DNA of 64,000 nt from Haliclona indistincta. Lineage: Eukaryota > Porifera > Demospongiae > Haplosclerida > Chalinidae. The notes under the pieces were generated by a model. That model was given only the letters and a program-made list of their open reading frames with translations. It had not been told where the DNA came from and did not search any database. The translations under genes were made by a program, and so were the position numbers. Numbering within the stretch: position 1 is the first letter of the stretch; every line of letters begins with the position of its first letter. The stretch covers positions 15,419,152-15,483,151 of the forward strand of contig OZ024784.1 in assembly GCA_964017065.1 (NCBI GenBank). The letters are read 5' to 3'. Positions 1 to 15,200 of this stretch are shown here, one piece after another.

Positions 1-79
1 TAGACGACCTCACAATTACCAATATCACCTGCATTATTAGATTCCATATGTAGCCTGTGAGTAATGCTGTGTGTGCAGC

Positions 80-1510
80 TATTACTGATCTTGTATGCCA
101 ATCAGCACTGCTACCTAAATTGACATCCAAGTATGTGACCTTTCATTCCTTCATTTCTTCACATAACTCTCCCACTATTATCTTCTCCCAGCTGTGAGGG
201 TGAGTATATTCTGGGAGTGTCAGTGCTCATACGCTGTATGCATTTCTTGTCTCATCAGAAACTACGTGAAGGTCAGCTATATACCTTACACACAGTCATG
301 AACAGATCTTGTACAACATTAAAACATTCATTGCTCTTTGTCTAGAATTTCTCACATTCTTGTTCTCGGATGTGGTGTGGCAAGCTGTGATCCAGTGTTG
401 TAACCATATCAATGATGAAGTGTGTGTAGCGTCACTCACTATGCTGCATGCCTTGCTACACATACCAAACTGCTCTCTGCTGCCACGCTTGCTGCCCTTG
501 AGCTCCTGGCAACAGAAATACCAACACACAACACCAGTACACAGAAATAGACTAGAGCAAACTGTGAAGAGGTATGTGAGTGCGCACGTGTGTGTGTGTG
601 TGTCTCTACTCTCGTTTTACCCTCCAGCTACTTATCAATTCCTCAGCCTAATCTTTTATCAGCAGGAGAGGTGGCTGAAGGGAATAGTGGAGTCATGATG
701 TATCTCATGGAAGCACATTTGCAGGTACTGGTGCTTTCAATGCTGGACATCTTCTCACTACTCCTCTCTAGATTACTGAATGTTCCACCACCTCTTCTTC
801 TTGCTCACCACTCCCCACAGTCAGCAGCACTCACTCACCACCATCCTCACCAGATGCGACTCACACAGAGGACATTCTTTCTGCAGCTCTCATGAACAGA
901 CTAGAACGACTTCTTGATCAGGTAAACCACTTCCTATTAATATTCTCATTCGTTTTAGTTTCCTTGTTCTTTCCTCATACTAGCCATATGAATTAAATCT
1001 TGTGCTGACTTCAGTCATTGCACGGCTAGCCTGCTTCACTCATCCGATGATAGATGACTACCTGTACAGTAGTATAGCTGGTCATCTCTACCCACGTACA
1101 TTCCACACTATATTGCGAAAAGTAAGCATGCATTGTTTATTGTTACATTTTTAATTATCTCCTCTCTAGGTCAGCAATAAGCTCCAATCTCATGCCAGTC
1201 GTTCTCCAGGGTTGCAGGTTAATATAGTAGAGGCAAGAAGGAGATTGCTCGGAGAACAAACATCTGACCTCTTGAGGTAAGTAGTGTTTGTTGGTTTGTT
1301 TTTAGAGGCTCTTCAACTTCATGTGTTCATCTGCCCACTCATTCTAGTATGCCAAACAATGAACTCTTAGAAGGAGCTATTGTACTTGAGGAATTTTGCA
1401 AGGTATCTTGTTGTATGTGTGCATAAATACAGTGGTCTATTGTATTTCAGGAACTTGGTGCTATTCTTTATATTAAACATTCACAAGAGCTACTAACCAG
1501 TAGTGTATGA
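80..1510 (+). CDS. FHIP/FAM160-family protein, 3' part (5' end outside window)
   Basis: C-terminal portion of an FTS-and-Hook-interacting protein (FHIP, formerly FAM160/RAI16-like). In known animals these proteins are part of the FTS-Hook-FHIP complex that links vesicles to dynein. Short exons joined by GT/AG introns encode LLDQ-PYELNLVLTSVIARLACF (about 880-1060), which resembles the conserved 'PYE.NL.LTSVLARLALFPHP' block of the family. The tail includes VLEEFCK-ELGAILYIKHS before the stop at 1508-1510. Upstream exons encode VVWQAVIQCCNHINDEVCVA (about 375-435), an alpha-helical region. The start lies before base 1, so length cannot be judged. The FHIP1 versus FHIP2 subtype is not resolved. 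Exon joins around 240-310 and 600-720 are uncertain. Confidence 0.75.
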
Positions 1511-1992
1511 TTATGTTTATAACACTCTTCTTTTTGCTATTTTACTCATCATCTGCACTATACTGTAAAAGTGTAAGAGCATGCTGATAGTGGCGCCCTA
1601 CCAGATTATTAATATGCTAGTAAATGGAAGGAGCTAGTAATCATTAGGTCTTCTTTGGCTCTGCAATGTGCATGCCTTTGCAAGATGAATCAACATGTCA
1701 GGGACCTCGAGTTACCACATTGACACCTTTTCGTTGGGCTTTTGAATTTAATTCACATCTATGCACGCTCTACCTTTGTCGTTTGGCGCTAACTGCAACA
1801 ATCCTTTCATCGTGATCGACTTCAGAGGCTGTACCCAAGGGCCAAGCGAATGGCAGACGGCTCGGGTTGGTGGGAATGCGCAATGCGCAGTTCCCGCCAA
1901 ACAAATACCCCTTGAACGGTGCTATATCAGTTCTGGTGCTACCAAAAGGCTGAGAATAGCAAATACCAACTACTGCACACCAAGACCAAACT
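1511..1992. promoter_or_regulatory. Intergenic spacer; probable T-box gene promoter in right half
   Basis: 482 bp between the FHIP stop and the T-box ATG. The first 200 bp are AT-rich 3' flank. The stretch from about 1780 to 1990 is richer in GC and CpG and probably holds the T-box promoter and 5' UTR. Open frames here show no family similarity and are treated as chance. Confidence 0.4.
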
Positions 1993-3922
1993 ATGGATGA
2001 AGAAAGCAGCCCTATTTCTAGCGGAGAGTGCCTACCGCTGCCGTCGCAAGAAGACGCCAACTTGCCCTCAGTGATAATGTCTCCCTATTGTGCAGACAGC
2101 AGCTCCACCCTGCAACACGACGACAAGAGCGGTTTGGTGAGTGGCTTCTTGGTAAGCCATTGTAGTTACGACCGTGCACAGCTATACATGTACTAATGCG
2201 TATCTTTCCTGACAGGATTGTAGTGATGAAGCTATGGAAGAGAGCGGTGCTGCAGTTGCGGACTTGCATGCTACGTGCACACCAACTCTCTCCTTCCTCC
2301 CCTCACCAGTCAACACGAATCACAACAATAGCAACATCACTGCAACCGAATTTCCAGAGCATCACCTAATAACTACCGGGACTGCAGACGAGGCTTGCAA
2401 TCCTGACGAGCAGAAACCACCGCATCAGCAGCCGGTAATACTACGAAGCAGGCCCAAGGTGTGCAGCAAGCATCCTCCAGTGGAGGTCACACTGGACGGC
2501 AGAGATCTCTGGGACCAATTTTATCGTCGTGGTACTGAGATGATAGTGAACAGAGCTGGACGGTAAAGCATCAGCCAGTTTGCTGCTTTTGTTACTGAAC
2601 TACTTTTTTATCTCCATAGGAGAATGTTTCCTGGATTTGCTGCCACCATTACTGGTCTCAAGCCGAAAGCCAAGTACAGCATGAAAGTAGCAGTAGTTCT
2701 TGCTGACAATCACAGATTCAAGTTTCTTAACTCAAGGTGAGCTGTTTTGCAGTCTGCGTGCCCTGCTCATCCTGCCGCTGTTGTAGATGGTTAGCTGTTG
2801 GCAGTTCAGAACCTCAGTCACCCACTACTACCTATATGCATCCTGACTCTCCCAACACTGGATCATTTTGGACTCGTCATGGCATTTCATTTAAAAAACT
2901 TAAAATAACAAACAATAAGGACAAGCCAGGCCAAAATGTGAGTGTTAACTTATTACTAATATTTTTTATTGTTGTTTGTTGCAGGCTTTATTGCATTCGA
3001 TGCATAAGTACTATCTTCGGCTAATAGTCGATGAAGAGAAGAAAAGTCCTCCTGGTGAACCAAAGCAGCCAGCACGTAACATACTTACTCAAGACTTCTT
3101 TGAGACGAGCTTCATTGCAGTCACTGCATACCAGAATGAAGAGGTTTGCACAAACTGCCGCCAATAATCTGCACCCGTCATGTGTTGCAATTGCACGTTA
3201 GGTGACACAACTGAAAATAACCAACAATCCATTTGCTAAGGCATTCAGAGAGAATTCATCTGACTTGTATGAGTAATGTTAAACTACTTGTATGATGGTA
3301 TTGTCACTGTATTGCATTGTTTTATAGAGACTATGAGACTGCTCAAGCCTTGTATGGACACCCTAGCCATGGATACATGTCAGCAAGCCCTGGGTTTGCA
3401 TCACCAGGTTAGTTAGATCATGACATGGCGAAATCTTCTTAACACCCATAGGCGCATTCTTTTTTAGCATGCATATTCTGCTAATCAAGTTGCATCACCT
3501 ATCGTTTAACTTTTTCTGTAGGACACATGCTAGCCTCTCAAGCTGGTCAGTGGACTATTCAGTCACCTCTCATATCACCACATCCAATGACACCTGGCAT
3601 TAACCCCCACATCAGTGCTATCAGTGGGTTTAGTCCATCAGGATCTCCCAGGGTCCCCCATTCACTGTCTGGAGCAATAGCAGCACCAGCACAATATTTT
3701 CAATGGCCACAGCAACAGAGAGCAATCACTGCCGGTCAGTTTCAACCATTGCAGCCATCCGTTCCTACCACACCAGGAGGGTTCTTTCAGCAGCAGCAGT
3801 CACAGAGTGGAACCGGAGGGCTGGATACCTCTCCTCCAATATACTTCACTGGACAGTCTCCCCAGCTTCCAGACTTTGAAAGCGTATTCACGACTCCTAC
3901 ATCAGGCTCTTCACAGTCTTGA
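1993..3922 (+). CDS. T-box transcription factor
   Basis: Nuclear DNA-binding regulator of roughly 485 residues, spread over eight exons. The T-domain occupies about residues 150-355 and is read across introns. It starts with VEVTLDGRDLWDQFYRRGTEM and RRMFPGFAATITGL. It continues with YMHPDSPNTGSFW, FKKLKITNN and LLHSMHKYYLRLIV, and ends with [28 protein letters not shown]. These are the canonical T-box blocks, including the TAYQN and [8 protein letters not shown] DNA-contact/dimer segments. YMHPDSP is nearest to Tbx1/2/4/5-type proteins. The usual GHIILQSMHKYQPR is altered to QNALLHSMHKYYLR, and there is an insertion (EEKKSPPGEPKQPAR), so the subfamily cannot be named. The C-terminal exon (3523-3922) is rich in Pro, Gln and Ser and is probably a transactivation region. 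The start ATG at 1993 has no better upstream in-frame alternative. Confidence 0.92.
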
Positions 3923-5947
<2,025 letters not shown>

Positions 5948-6241
5948 TTATTGCTCTTATCAATTTCTGTATCTCTATTTTTTCTTGGAGTAACTTTTTA
6001 TTCTTTAATTTTTGTAAACTCTAAACTCTCTTCTCTCTATTGATCAATTTCTCATTCCACTGGATTCCTACTCCCACACATAATGTAATGCACATACACT
6101 AATCCTTGTACACTATTGCAATAATAATAATTCATTCCCCAAATCATCTTTTGCAAATCAACAAGCGGTCATTTGTAAGAAATACGAGACTTGTATACAT
6201 AGCCAGCAGAAATCACACACACAGATGATGATTCACTATAG

Positions 6242-8776
6242 CTACAAAGCACTGACAATAGAAAGTTCTTTTATTTTATCCAACAGCCTATTTGTTTGTT
6301 GGGTACGTTCGCTAGTACAAGAAAGAGAAGTGTTTTCTGTTTTAGAGGGCACGATCTGATGCAGAGTACGTACACATTGTCGATGATACAAGAGCTAAGG
6401 AAAAAGTAGACATCATAAAGAAAAATACATGACTCTAATATTCACCTCAGATTGGAGGGTAGCCGTCACACAAGGCTCAAAAAAGGCAACTCTACCCTCG
6501 TACAGCATGGGCAACTCCTGAGTCAGTCTCTGGTGGGAGCGTTCATAATCTGACTTGGCTGAAGTTACCTTGCGCTGTGTCTAGACAGAGGATAAAAGTG
6601 ATTTTGATGCACCATTGGTACAACACTACAGCTTCTAGTGAATGGTTTCTGTTAGAATAATGATGGAACGGAACTGACCAGCTCCAGTCTGGCTGATCCT
6701 GTTGACAGTGATTCCTTTCGTTTGTCCAGCTTTGCTAGTTGCTTATCAAGTTCCTGTGGAAGATAGACATGAAATACTGACAACATCAACTATTGCCAAT
6801 CAACTTGTTGTTTCTGTTCACGTTGTTTGATGTGGAAATCAAGATGCTTATACACATTATAGAACCTGCAGTATTATAATCCACACACGTATGCTAACAC
6901 ACACCTGGACACGTGTGTGTACATACCTCTTCATTGGATCACTAAACAGTACATCTTGTCTACTCTTTAGATCTTTCACATGAAGTTGAAGCTGTTCAGT
7001 GATCCTGCACACTATATCCACCTGCATTAGACAACACACCAGAAGTTAGCCCATAACCAATCTCATGAGAGCTGAAAGTTGTGTTAGCTCATGGGAAGAA
7101 CAGGAAATGCTAGTATTGTTTGAGCTGCCCACCATTTCAGCTTGACCGCCCACCTATCTCAGCCTGTTAGCTCTATCAAAGCAGACAATAGGATGTGGCC
7201 AGTAGTTGAATTACATGCCTTTGAGACTGTTCATACACCAAGCATAACTGGGTAAACTAACGTCAAAGGCATTTCCTGCCTAGGGCTATCTTTATATTGC
7301 AGATTACATGTGATATTGTGAGAATTATAGTATAATCTGATGGACTCACTGTGTCTCTGAGAGGGTTCACTTTACCAGCTGGTGAACTCCTTACTTCCTG
7401 TCCTATTCTAGTCTGTGACTTGACACAAGCTGGATGAAAATAATATGCAACACAGTGATGCAGTCACATGTTCACACACACAAACATACAAACACACAAA
7501 CAATGCACACACAAACACGCTCTAAAGATGAGTGTTCTGCATCACCTTATAGGGGGTCACTAACCAACCACATGATATACTACCCACAACATATAAGGAG
7601 CTGAGGTGTAAGGGAGTTCAACAAAACCACATATCATTACGCTACATACAAACATTACCGTGAGAGGTTAAAGAAACCATTCTATGCTCACAATATACCT
7701 GTACCACTGCCCCATAATGCCGAAATGAATAAAATATTCTATCAATAATGAAGCCATCATCAAACACTTTGTTGTGTAATGTGTGTAGTAGTGGGAGCCC
7801 ACCACATGTACCAGAACATGTAACCAACCAATTCACAATCCCACGCAAAACAAACAAACCAGATTCTGAGTCAGTCACTTTTCTCATGTCCTTGTACAGC
7901 CTCTTACTGACAGCTTGCACGCTAAATTATAACATCAGAATGTGAATGGTGAGAAAGAGAGTGACACTAACTGGTGTAGCTGATGCACTTCCCGATCAAG
8001 CTCCACATCATCCTGAAGAGTAAAGATGCGTGTAATAATGCTGAAATCATTACAAATTGAGTGTGTGCAATCGTAAGGTACAGGATATTGATGAAGCCAC
8101 AAATCAACTAGTGAGAAGTGGCGCTATAGCAAGACTTAGTGACCATATTAGACGTTTAACAGTAATAATAGCCATTTTAGGGACTAGCTAAGTAATATAG
8201 TACTCTGTCTATCTCTTAGTCTTCTTTCTTTAATTGAATTACTTTTCACTGCCAAGGTCATGTAAAGTTGTTGGGTCTCCGGCTAATGGGTATGAACAAT
8301 CCTGAAAGTAAGCCAGCATTGAAAGCTCACATGCAACAGTTACTGTAAAGATAGCAACAGGTCAAGGGCTTTACAGACACTGACTCACTCAGTCAAAACA
8401 GGAAGTTTAACCCGTTAAGCACTAAGGGTGTGCCATAAATCACTGCATGTATATTTTATTGTGAATCAGTTTACGACAATTTGACTATGTCAATTACTCG
8501 TAGACACTTGCAGTAATACTAGTGACACACAACACTACTATAGTAATTACCTGGCGTGTCCGCTTGGTGGAAAACGCCTGAGGAAATGGAAGCATGTAAG
8601 CGTTTATGTATCAGAGACGAACTTATTATGATGAAATGTGTACATACCTTCTTGAATGGGTTCCTACATACATAAAGAGTGTTATTATCATAATGTACAG
8701 TTCATGATACATGTTCAAATTCAGTGTATGTTTGTGTGGTAAATGCAAATGTACTTTTCTTCACTAACCAACTCAT
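6242..8776 (-). CDS. BIN3: BIN3-like N-BAR domain protein
   Basis: Bridging integrator 3 homologue, a short BAR-domain protein that senses or shapes membrane curvature and is tied to actin in known eukaryotes. Exon 1 is only 8 nt (8769-8776, ATGAGTTG before GTTAGT). Splicing to the exon near 8650-8665 gives MSWNPFKK, close to the human BIN3 start MSWIPFK. Then come AFSTKRTRQ, DDVELDREVHQLHQ and VQAVSKRLYKDMRKVTDSES, which match the N-BAR helix 1 pattern. Later exons give SDPMKRFYNVYKHLDFHIKQRE and QELPMLYEGRVAFFEPCVTA. The last exon ends IKELSIVSAL, resembling the BIN3 tail LRALSIVADD. As in BIN3 there is no SH3 domain. The middle exons (7380-7790) are poorly resolved. Confidence 0.82.
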
Positions 8777-10565
8777 TGACTGTAAAAGCAGAACGCCCGC
8801 GCGCGTGGGATGGTATACCAATCGGTGTTACCACTCGCTAGCAACAGGGCGGGCCTTACTGCGGGCTGTTACCGCGTGTTGTTGTGGTGAAGAAGGAGAG
8901 ACAAGAAAGATACACACAAAACGGGCTCCACCCTTGGCTTCATGGATCACGTGCGTGTGTCACGCCCTCAGCTCATGATGCGTACACGTGGTCAGGGACC
9001 AGATTACAACTTCACCATGACACTATCACTTGACCTAGACCTTTGTGCATAGTCTAACTTACTAAACTTTTCATCATTCATGGGAATGCTATGTGTCAAA
9101 AGATGCATTTTCCTAAGTGATGCAATGCACATTTTTTCAAAGAATGCTAGCCACCTGCAACAGGACATTTGCCGTGTTTGAAGTGTACAATCTCACAGAT
9201 AGTGTTCTAATTAACCACTAGGGAATACAGTAGCATATCCAAAGTACTCACTTCCTAGAATGCTGTGACAGCACATGACGTACATCCCAGTTTGCACAAG
9301 GCATCCTGCATATTAATGCTAACACAATTACTATGCTATGATAAGAGCATTCATTCATAGTCTGACATCACTGCAAAGGATACAATTGCTGCATACTCTA
9401 TGGCTCCACATAAGTGTGGGTAAGGTGCAAACACATCTGGTGCACTATGCTGTGAAGGGAAGTGATAAATGGTGCATGATTCATGACATCACATTCTGGT
9501 GTGTGATGTAGAGTAAAGAGCGCTCTTAGGTTTCCACTACAGTGTGACATAACACTGTTATGAAATTTCAAATAATCACACCATTGAACTAAAATGACAT
9601 CAGGAAATTTTTCAAAACAAAACTCATTTCATGATAAATGTGGTGTGATGATGATTGTGCCCACATGTGAGTACATTGGACGTGAGAGGGCGGCAGTGTT
9701 TGTGTGTCAGTTTGCATTTGAAGAGCAATTACTGTTTGTAGGAGGTTGGTAAACATTCTTGTGTTTGTGTTTGTGAGTGGGCCGGAGGCTTCTTTCCATT
9801 TAAGACCTGTATAGTGTGTGCACTACTTCTCACACACCAATTCCTATTCATCTGAGTCAACTTGACTTCACTAGAATCATATACACACTCACCACAAAGA
9901 GATTCATGCTATACGTCACTGTGTGCAGATATGCACTTATCCAGGTGTGCAGAAGGCATGTGAACAATGTAGCAATACTCACAGCATTGCAAACGCAAGA
10001 TGCTTCAATGCACTCAGTAAAATTACACTCCTAGATGCTATTCCCTAATCCATTAATTATGCGGTGTAAGTTTGTGCATTGTACGTCATGATAATGGTTA
10101 AGCAATAAGTAAATGTTGGTAGCCTCACAACCCACTGTTCAGTACTGAAATATCACTCATTGTTGTTTTTGTGAATGAAATAAAACATAAATTAAGTATT
10201 CTCATGTTGCAATAGTTGGAGTGACCTGTACAAAGCAAACACAAAACAGTCTTAAACAAACACGCTAGTAAGTCTTCTGATGGAACCAATAGCCCTTGCA
10301 TAACAACTACTCTCCCTTCACCTTTGCAATTGTAGAACAGACAGTATACAATTAAGGGAAATTTGTGAGATCGTTTATGAAATTGAAATGAATGAACAAT
10401 TTCACATTATGTCTTACTGTCCACTCTACTGTGTGTGCAGACATTTGGTGGTGAGTGAGTGGGTACATTGTGTACCACATTATCCCTTTTATAAAGTATT
10501 GCACAATGCATCAGAATGAAATGACACACATTTGACCATAATATCTTATAAACAATCACACAGTT
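8777..10565. other. Gene-free interval of about 1.8 kb
   Basis: This is the largest gap in the window. The first 200 bp (8790-8990) are CpG-rich and probably form the promoter and 5' UTR of the minus-strand BIN3 gene. From about 9000 to 10560 the DNA is AT-rich, with no long open frame showing family similarity, no inverted-repeat element and no tRNA signal that I could see. It contains the 3' flank of RPP30. Confidence 0.5.
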
Positions 10566-12139
10566 TCAGTAGAGCTTCTTTTTCTTTCCCCCGCCACCTC
10601 CACCTCCACCCACACTCAGTTCACTATCACAGTTTCTGCTTCTCTTCGACCGTGAGCCGTCTGGAAGATCACTTGGTGAAAGTGGAACACACTCGATGAC
10701 ACCTTTCACTGTCTTTCTCCTCATCCCTACAGTGGAGGACACAATTGATGCTGTAATGTAACAATGCTGGATTCACTTGAATGCAGCAGAACAGCCCTGC
10801 TTTGTGTGGTGATGGATGACTTGCTTTGCTCGGTAGAAAGACCAAACAAGTGACCACTAGCAACAATCAGTGAATGAAAAAAGGAGTCAAGACCAGCCAA
10901 CACTCAATGAATTCACGCCTCTGGTGAACTCACTGTCATTGTTGTAAAGTTAACACAATATACACACATTAGTAATACTAGCAAAGCTGGTGAGAATGAA
11001 GTGTTAGTGAAAGTGCTCAGTAGGGGTCAGTAGGATACAGGTTGATGACATCCATTGGTCCACGAAGATCCAATTGCTATTGTGTGTAAAGGAAAAGATT
11101 GTTTTAACCGTCTAATTCAACAAACCTTGAGTGCGTCACTACTAACGACCAATCCCTGGAGTGAGACAATCGACCACAGTATAACCTCTCGTTTATCTCA
11201 CCTCTCACCTTTCCTTTTGTCATTGAGACTATGTCTTTAGCATTAGCAATGGTATGTCTTCTAGCAGAACTATCTATACGAACATACAATAAAATATATA
11301 CATAACAACATCACAGTGGAAACCACATTGATGTTGGTTAGACTGTTTGTTGCTGAGAAAAGCCACACAAAATTTCTAATAGACAATTTTGGTGCTTAAT
11401 TCAACCACAAAGCAATGAAACATAAACATGAGCTGACCACATGCACACACACCTTTAATGGCTGGAGAATAGCAGATTTCAAAGAGCAAGCCACGACTGA
11501 TAGCCCTAGATACTTGGGCAGGTCTAACATAGAATGGTAACCGATTAGAGAGATCAAGCGAGATAAGATCAACATTGAGAGAACTGCATGCTTGCTAAAG
11601 GAAAACATGATTGGAGAAAAATACAATGCATGAGTCACCTGAAAAACACTCTCGTTGCCAGTTCTTAATGCTACAATGTCGTAGGCATCAAGACTCTTTG
11701 ATGACTACCAGACAAGACAGTGAGACAGCATTGTCAACAGTAGTACTTACCTGTACAGCATGCAACATAGACACCTCCTCTACACACACAGTCACACGGT
11801 GAAGCACCTCCACCTACATAACAAGCCACTCCTACAATGAGCCACGCCTACACAACAACCTGACCCCTTTAGGAGGTGCTTCATTATTCAGTAAAGAGCT
11901 CAAGTCCACAGGAACTGGTATTGATCGTTTCTTTCCTTCTATATTAACTTCACAATCCACTGCCACTCTGCCATAACCATCTGGTGTCAATGGCGGCGAG
12001 GTAGCAAGGTACAATATAATTAGGTTCCTCACTCACAATCAGCAGCAGCTTGCAATGTCTGGGACAGCTTATGACCTGAACTTGACACTCGTAAATCAGA
12101 GTAACAGCTGCGAATACAGCTAGAAGCGCTGGCAGCCAT
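10566..12139 (-). CDS. RPP30: Ribonuclease P/MRP protein subunit p30
   Basis: Protein subunit of nuclear RNase P and RNase MRP, which process tRNA and rRNA precursors. The TIM-barrel-like p30 fold is recognisable over several exons. The first exon starts MAASASSCIRSCYSDLRV, with its ATG at 12137-12139. Then come FDAYDIVALRTGNESVFQ, DVDLISLDLSNRLPFY and AISRGLLFEICYSPAIK. ARRHTIANAKDIVSMTKGK, QLDLRGPMDVINL and HLFGLSTEQSKSSITTQSRA follow. These track the human p30 order, including the ISSA...RGP segments. The tail ends in a Gly run followed by KKKKLY. Near 10751-10776 the frame shifts unless a 26-nt intron or an indel is assumed. The gene lies 70 bp downstream of RAD17 on the same strand. Confidence 0.88.
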
Positions 12140-12209
12140 GACACGTGGGTCTATCAGTTATAGGCGTGGTCAATTTTAACAACGCGCAATTTTTTTAAAT
12201 TTTAAAGCA

Positions 12210-15200
12210 CTACCAAAACAAATCATCATCAAATTCCTCAATTCCCTCCTCTTCCTCTTCTTTCTCTGGTTCTACATTACAACCAGTCACTGCAGAACTC
12301 TGTGACAGTGTAAATGTATCATGACTACTAATGCCACAATCAGCAAATTGAGCAGTCTGAGGTTCCTGAGATAAATCACCACCGACTGCCTCTAATGGCT
12401 CTCTTTCACCAAGTTTTTCAGTTTTCCTATAAGAACATGAAGAGCATATGATTGTCTAGGTTAGCATGTGATTACTAACCTTGAATACTCTTGTCTAAAA
12501 CGAGTAATTGTGTGCAACAAACTAGCTTGACCTGTATAATGAGTTCAAATTAACAACACACCGCATGTGTAGGTCAACCTATGGCTACTGAAGTAGTACG
12601 CTGTATACCCTAGTGTGGCTAATTTACTGCCCAAGAAGGGTGTTAAAATTAATCCCCGAGTATACTGCTAAGGTACCATGGGTTAACTATTTTTCCCCGG
12701 GACTGTTCAAGGTGAGCCCCCAATGAAGTCACCAGACAGCACGTTGCTGATGTAATCTTTTTTTGACGATGTCATTTTGTTGCTATGTGGTGTTACTTCC
12801 TGAAAATACTCATACTGCAGTACCGCTATGCACTAGAACCGAACCAGCCCAATTGAAAATCTCTGACAGTATGAACGCAACTGAACGAGCTACAACTGAA
12901 CCGAACTGCTTTACTGCAGCACCCCAACCATAGGTGGGTCGCTTCCAGCACGGTTCAGTTGTGTCGGAACTTTGATCATAAAGTGTGGCACAGTTCGGTT
13001 AGGCACGGTTCTAACGAACGGTGTGAACGGGTATAAGATCTTACTTGACTGTAACTGTAAGATCTTAGCCTTTGATTTTGCAGTCACCTGGGCTACAAAA
13101 TGATTAAACACTCACTTGGATTTCTGAGTGAAGAATTGATGACTGCCATATAGGGAAGTATTTGTGTTTGTAATTCTACCGGAGTCCAGAGATGAGCTAA
13201 AAAAAGAAATTCAAAACACGAGAGACAAAAATGGTTTACTTACAATGACGAGAAGCTGAAAGGTGAAGGAATAGTGATCGTGCCGCTTTGCTATTGGTAG
13301 TGTACTGAGAGTGAGATTGATAAAAAGTGATATTGACATTGCATTCTATCTAACAGAAGCAGACTACAGAGGAGGTCGCATTCCATAAGAACGAGAAATT
13401 TTGTTATGACTACCCATTGTAACCCACACATTGTCGAGTATAATATAACATGTGGGCACTTCAAGTAGCTGACAAACAAACAGACAGACAGACAGCTTAG
13501 TTACTTGTTGTTGCACAGTAGTCCACTGTGGTTTGTGTAATGGACGCCATTTTGACTGAGAGTGATGTGTGTTAGCATAGAGAAGGGAACGTGTCATCAG
13601 TGAGCTTGCACATGACTCACACATCTGCTGCTCCTCCTAATATACACACAATTCAACCTAACAAGGAGACTAGGAATCTGTTACCTGTGAGTCAGTCCAT
13701 TTTGATGTCAGCATATCTGTGATGCTAAGATATTCACTAGCAGTGGACTGAGAGAAGAATGAACGTATGCATCACAATACAGTAGACCCTCACTAATCTG
13801 AACCTCGCTAATCCGAATGGACTAATGCGGTTGTGAATATCATTATAAGCTAGTGAATCTCATTATGTATTATGAATATCAATAGCATTGCTCACTAGTC
13901 TGAACAAATTCACTAATCCGAATAGTTTTCCTGTTGGTAAGGTGTTCGGATTAGCGAAGATCTACTGTACTCACAATATCATCCATCTCTTCAAAGAGGG
14001 GAGGATAGTTATGATGAAGAAACAGACTAAATAAGCTGCCTGACATGTGAGCAGTACTGAATACTGACTGTAAAAGGAATTTAAACATAGAACTTGCACG
14101 TATCGAACACACACCTCGGGGTCAACAAGTAGAGGAGCTCTGTGACAATGAGCAAGATGAGCAGGAAGAGAGGAACTGCTTGATTCATCGCTACCTGTGT
14201 AAAGTAAGATAGTCCCATAGATAGCTGTGCAGTACAGCGTAACTCACGTTTAGCATACAATATCTTGCCCAGTGCTCTGAACAAGAACAGTGTAGTGTCT
14301 TTTCCTGCCACACCTATCAGCTGAGGCACGTCTTTATCACTTCTGCTTCCTTTCTTTCTCTTCCGTTGCTGTGAGGTGTGACTGGTGACGTCACCAACCT
14401 CAGCTACAATGAGGCTAGAAGGATCTAAAGACGATACACAATAAACACCATTGTATACACACACGCGAACAAACCTTTAAGACAAGTGAACTGCAGTGTA
14501 TTGACAGCATTGCGCACATCCCCTCCGCTGCTTACCGATACAGCCTCTATGACCTCTTTACTGGGCATGTGATAACGTTTCTGTGAGTGACTATAACCTC
14601 TTCTACTAGTGCATTCAGCATTCGCGATTTTCTGCAAAACCTTTACCATATTGGTGTGAGCTACAGGGTTAAAACTGAGAACAGGAGGTACTTGTACATG
14701 TATTGCACAATGCATATCAGCCTCACACAATGTTGTGTATGTTGAGTTCATTGAGGAGTGAGGGAGGGAGAAGGTGAGAGGAGGAGGAGCTCTGATGTGT
14801 ATCCGATACAATCAACACCAGTGGAGACAGCGTCCGAGAACCACTACTAACAAAATTTCTGAAAAAATATCTTATAATATGAAACCAGCTATGAATCATA
14901 CTTACCTCAAGATTGTGTGCAACTTTGACGGATCTCGAAGAAATGCATTAGGAAACTCCTATATATATACATTGCAGTAAGACAATAAAAGCCCAACAGT
15001 GCATCTTACTTCAACTATGACCACTTTTCTTTCTCTTTTTCCACCACCAACACCACTACCTAGTTGTAGGGAAGGGTAGCGATTTGCTCTAGTTAGGAAG
15101 TTTTGGAACTGTTTTGTCTGTGATTCGTACAGCTCCCAGTCACGGTGAGTATCTGGAGTACATTAAGGCAATGTGTATGTCCCTCCTATGCATTACAATA

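Noticed and set aside
1761..2060. Plus- and minus-strand open frames upstream of the T-box start
   Set aside because: They overlap each other in CpG-rich promoter-like DNA and show no domain or splice support.
7450..7520. CRISPR-like or telomere-like CA-rich repeats
   Set aside because: Irregular CACACAAAC runs without a repeat-spacer pattern, lying within a BIN3 intron.
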